DNA of 6,603 nt from Candidatus Stercoripulliclostridium pullicola (GTDB lineage: Bacteria > Bacillota > Clostridia > Christensenellales > DTU072), in contig JADINF010000157.1 of the NCBI GenBank assembly GCA_017694145.1, positions 1-6,603 of the forward strand. The letters are read 5' to 3'. The notes beneath the pieces are model-generated. The model did no database searches and had not been told where the DNA came from. It worked only from the letters and a program-made list of their open reading frames with translations. Position 1 is the stretch's first letter; each line of letters begins with the position of its first letter. The position numbers and the translations under genes were made by a program. Shown here one piece after another: positions 5,796 through 6,603 of this stretch.

Positions 5796-5830
5796 TGCTT
5801 ACTCCTTCCTACGATTTATTTAAGTGTTTA

Positions 5831-6499
5831 TCAATAATACAGCTGCAAATGCTTGAGCGCGTAAAACAGCGCGCAATCCTTGGCTTGCCGCCTTATCTCC
5901 TGTCTAGAACCCGAGAAACGGTGTTCGTATACGTTGGTGTGCTCCGCGTCGGTGACCGCGATGTATACGAGCCCCACCGGTTTATCCAAAGTGCCGCCTC
6001 CGGGTCCCGCAATGCCGGTTGTGGATATCCCGATATCGACGTTTTCGTCCAGAAGCCCCGTCGCCATCTCCACCGCGGTGTCGCCGCTTACTGCGGTACA
6101 ATACAGAAGCGTGTCCTCGCATACGCCGAGCTTGTCCATTTTGGCGTGTTCGCTGTAAGCCACCACCCCTCCGTAAAAGACTTCCGAGCAGCCCGCTACG
6201 TCCACTATAGAGGAAGCCACCATGCCTCCGGTAAGCGATTCCGCCGTGGCAAGCTTCAAGCCGCGTTCGGCAAGCTCGCTCACGAGCGTTGCCGCGAGGT
6301 TGCGCTCGTCGTCGCCGTATATCACGTCGCTGAACGTATCGTACAGCATATCGCATTCGTCCGCGCTTATGCCTTCGAACGTGACCGCCAGGTCGCAACC
6401 TTTGCCGGCTATCTCGTATTCGGTCAGATACGGATGATTGTTCTGGAGGCGGTCTTCCACCTCGCTCGCCGTACAACACATGCGCCAGAATTTATCCAT
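5831..6499 (-). CDS. CinA-type nicotinamide-nucleotide amidohydrolase (PncC domain), lacking the N-terminal COG1058 domain
   Basis: The 222-residue protein corresponds to the middle and C-terminal parts of CinA. The PncC domain, about 70-220, hydrolyses nicotinamide mononucleotide to nicotinate mononucleotide in pyridine-nucleotide salvage. Visible motifs are TAESLTGG (85-92, with the expected catalytic Ser88 and Leu where Cys is usual), YGGVVAYS (109-116), the phosphate-loop-like TGIAGPGGGT (161-170), KPVG (173-176) and FSGSRQEIRRQ (195-205). Residues about 20-66, ending in DVIYGDD, resemble the small linker domain that in full-length CinA (about 410 residues) joins the missing MoaB-like domain to PncC. 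The gene therefore looks like a CinA that has lost its first domain. Start choice: ATG at 6499 follows GGAGG (6506-6510) with a 6-base spacer. A TTG at 6523 is in frame but unsupported. The start overlaps the rimO stop by 8 bases (ATGGATAA), which implies translational coupling. recA follows immediately. Names in use include cinA and pncC. Confidence 0.92.
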   Translation of the reverse strand: MDKFWRMCCTASEVEDRLQNNHPYLTEYEIAGKGCDLAVTFEGISADECDMLYDTFSDVIYGDDERNLAATLVSELAERGLKLATAESLTGGMVASSIVDVAGCSEVFYGGVVAYSEHAKMDKLGVCEDTLLYCTAVSGDTAVEMATGLLDENVDIGISTTGIAGPGGGTLDKPVGLVYIAVTDAEHTNVYEHRFSGSRQEIRRQAKDCALFYALKHLQLYY

Positions 6500-6603
6500 T
6501 TTCCGCCTCCGCAACGGTTTCACCGAATAAGTTGAAACCCGTTTTGGTAATTTTCACTTTATATATTTCGCCCACGTCGAGAGGAAAATCGGAAGTGAAA
6601 TAC
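6492..6603 (-). CDS. rimO: C-terminal end of a radical-SAM methylthiotransferase, probably RimO (partial)
   Basis: Only the last 36 residues lie in the window; the gene continues past base 6603. The fragment has FTSDFPLDVG, then EIYKVKITKTGFNLFGE, the pattern of a TRAM domain end (G-x-x-x-x-V-x-I-T-x-x-x-x-x-x-L-x-GE). TRAM closes RimO and MiaB proteins, where it helps bind the RNA or protein substrate. RimO adds a methylthio group to an aspartate of ribosomal protein uS12. RimO is preferred over MiaB or MtaB because rimO commonly lies just upstream of pgsA-cinA-recA in Bacillota, but the radical-SAM core is not visible. The TAA stop (6492-6494) lies inside the start region of the cinA-type gene. 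Confidence 0.7.
   Translation of the reverse strand, partial: YFTSDFPLDVGEIYKVKITKTGFNLFGETVAEAENG

Noticed and set aside
6500..6523. TTG at 6523 as start of the cinA-type gene
   Set aside because: It would add eight basic residues with no ribosome binding site before it, while GGAGG serves the ATG at 6499.

Overview
The window is one end of an Illumina-assembled contig from a bacterium, most likely a Clostridia-type Bacillota (Firmicutes), possibly from an uncultured lineage. The evidence is RNase Y, a rimO-cinA-recA-rny gene order, strong AGGAGG-type ribosome binding sites, consensus sigma-A promoters, and a tiny Gly/Cys-rich protein of a kind annotated in Clostridia genomes. The taxonomic call is an inference. 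The first 33 bases are not biological: they are the Nextera Read-1 transposase adapter, and genomic sequence starts at base 34.

Layout. (1) 34-416, minus: the N-terminal part of a CDP-alcohol phosphatidyltransferase, cut off by the contig end. It has a near-consensus promoter placed so that its mRNA would be leaderless. (2) 549-758, plus, divergent from it: a 69-residue protein with 17 Cys and 15 Gly that contains two copies of an Ile/Leu block followed by Cys/Gly. A bidirectional terminator at 787-820 separates it from the next gene. (3) 836-2857, minus: a MATE-family efflux transporter followed by a DUF3267-type HExxH membrane metalloprotease-like protein. The stop of the first is fused to the ribosome binding site of the second, and a second promoter lies inside the end of the transporter gene. 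(4) 3071-6603, minus: the conserved housekeeping block, in order of transcription rimO (3' end only), cinA/pncC (short form), recA, then rny. rny has its own perfect-consensus promoter and a strong terminator.

How the genes fit together. rimO, cinA and recA are tightly packed (8-base overlap, then a 34-base gap), so they probably share a promoter upstream of the window. RNase Y (mRNA decay) follows recA but can be transcribed separately. Between rimO and cinA, Bacillota commonly carry pgsA. It is absent here, and cinA also lacks its N-terminal COG1058 domain. The MATE and DUF3267 genes form a small separate unit. Every gene-free stretch is shorter than about 215 bases. I saw no CRISPR array, tRNA, rRNA or insertion sequence. 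The best candidate for something little described is the Cys/Gly repeat protein at 549-758.
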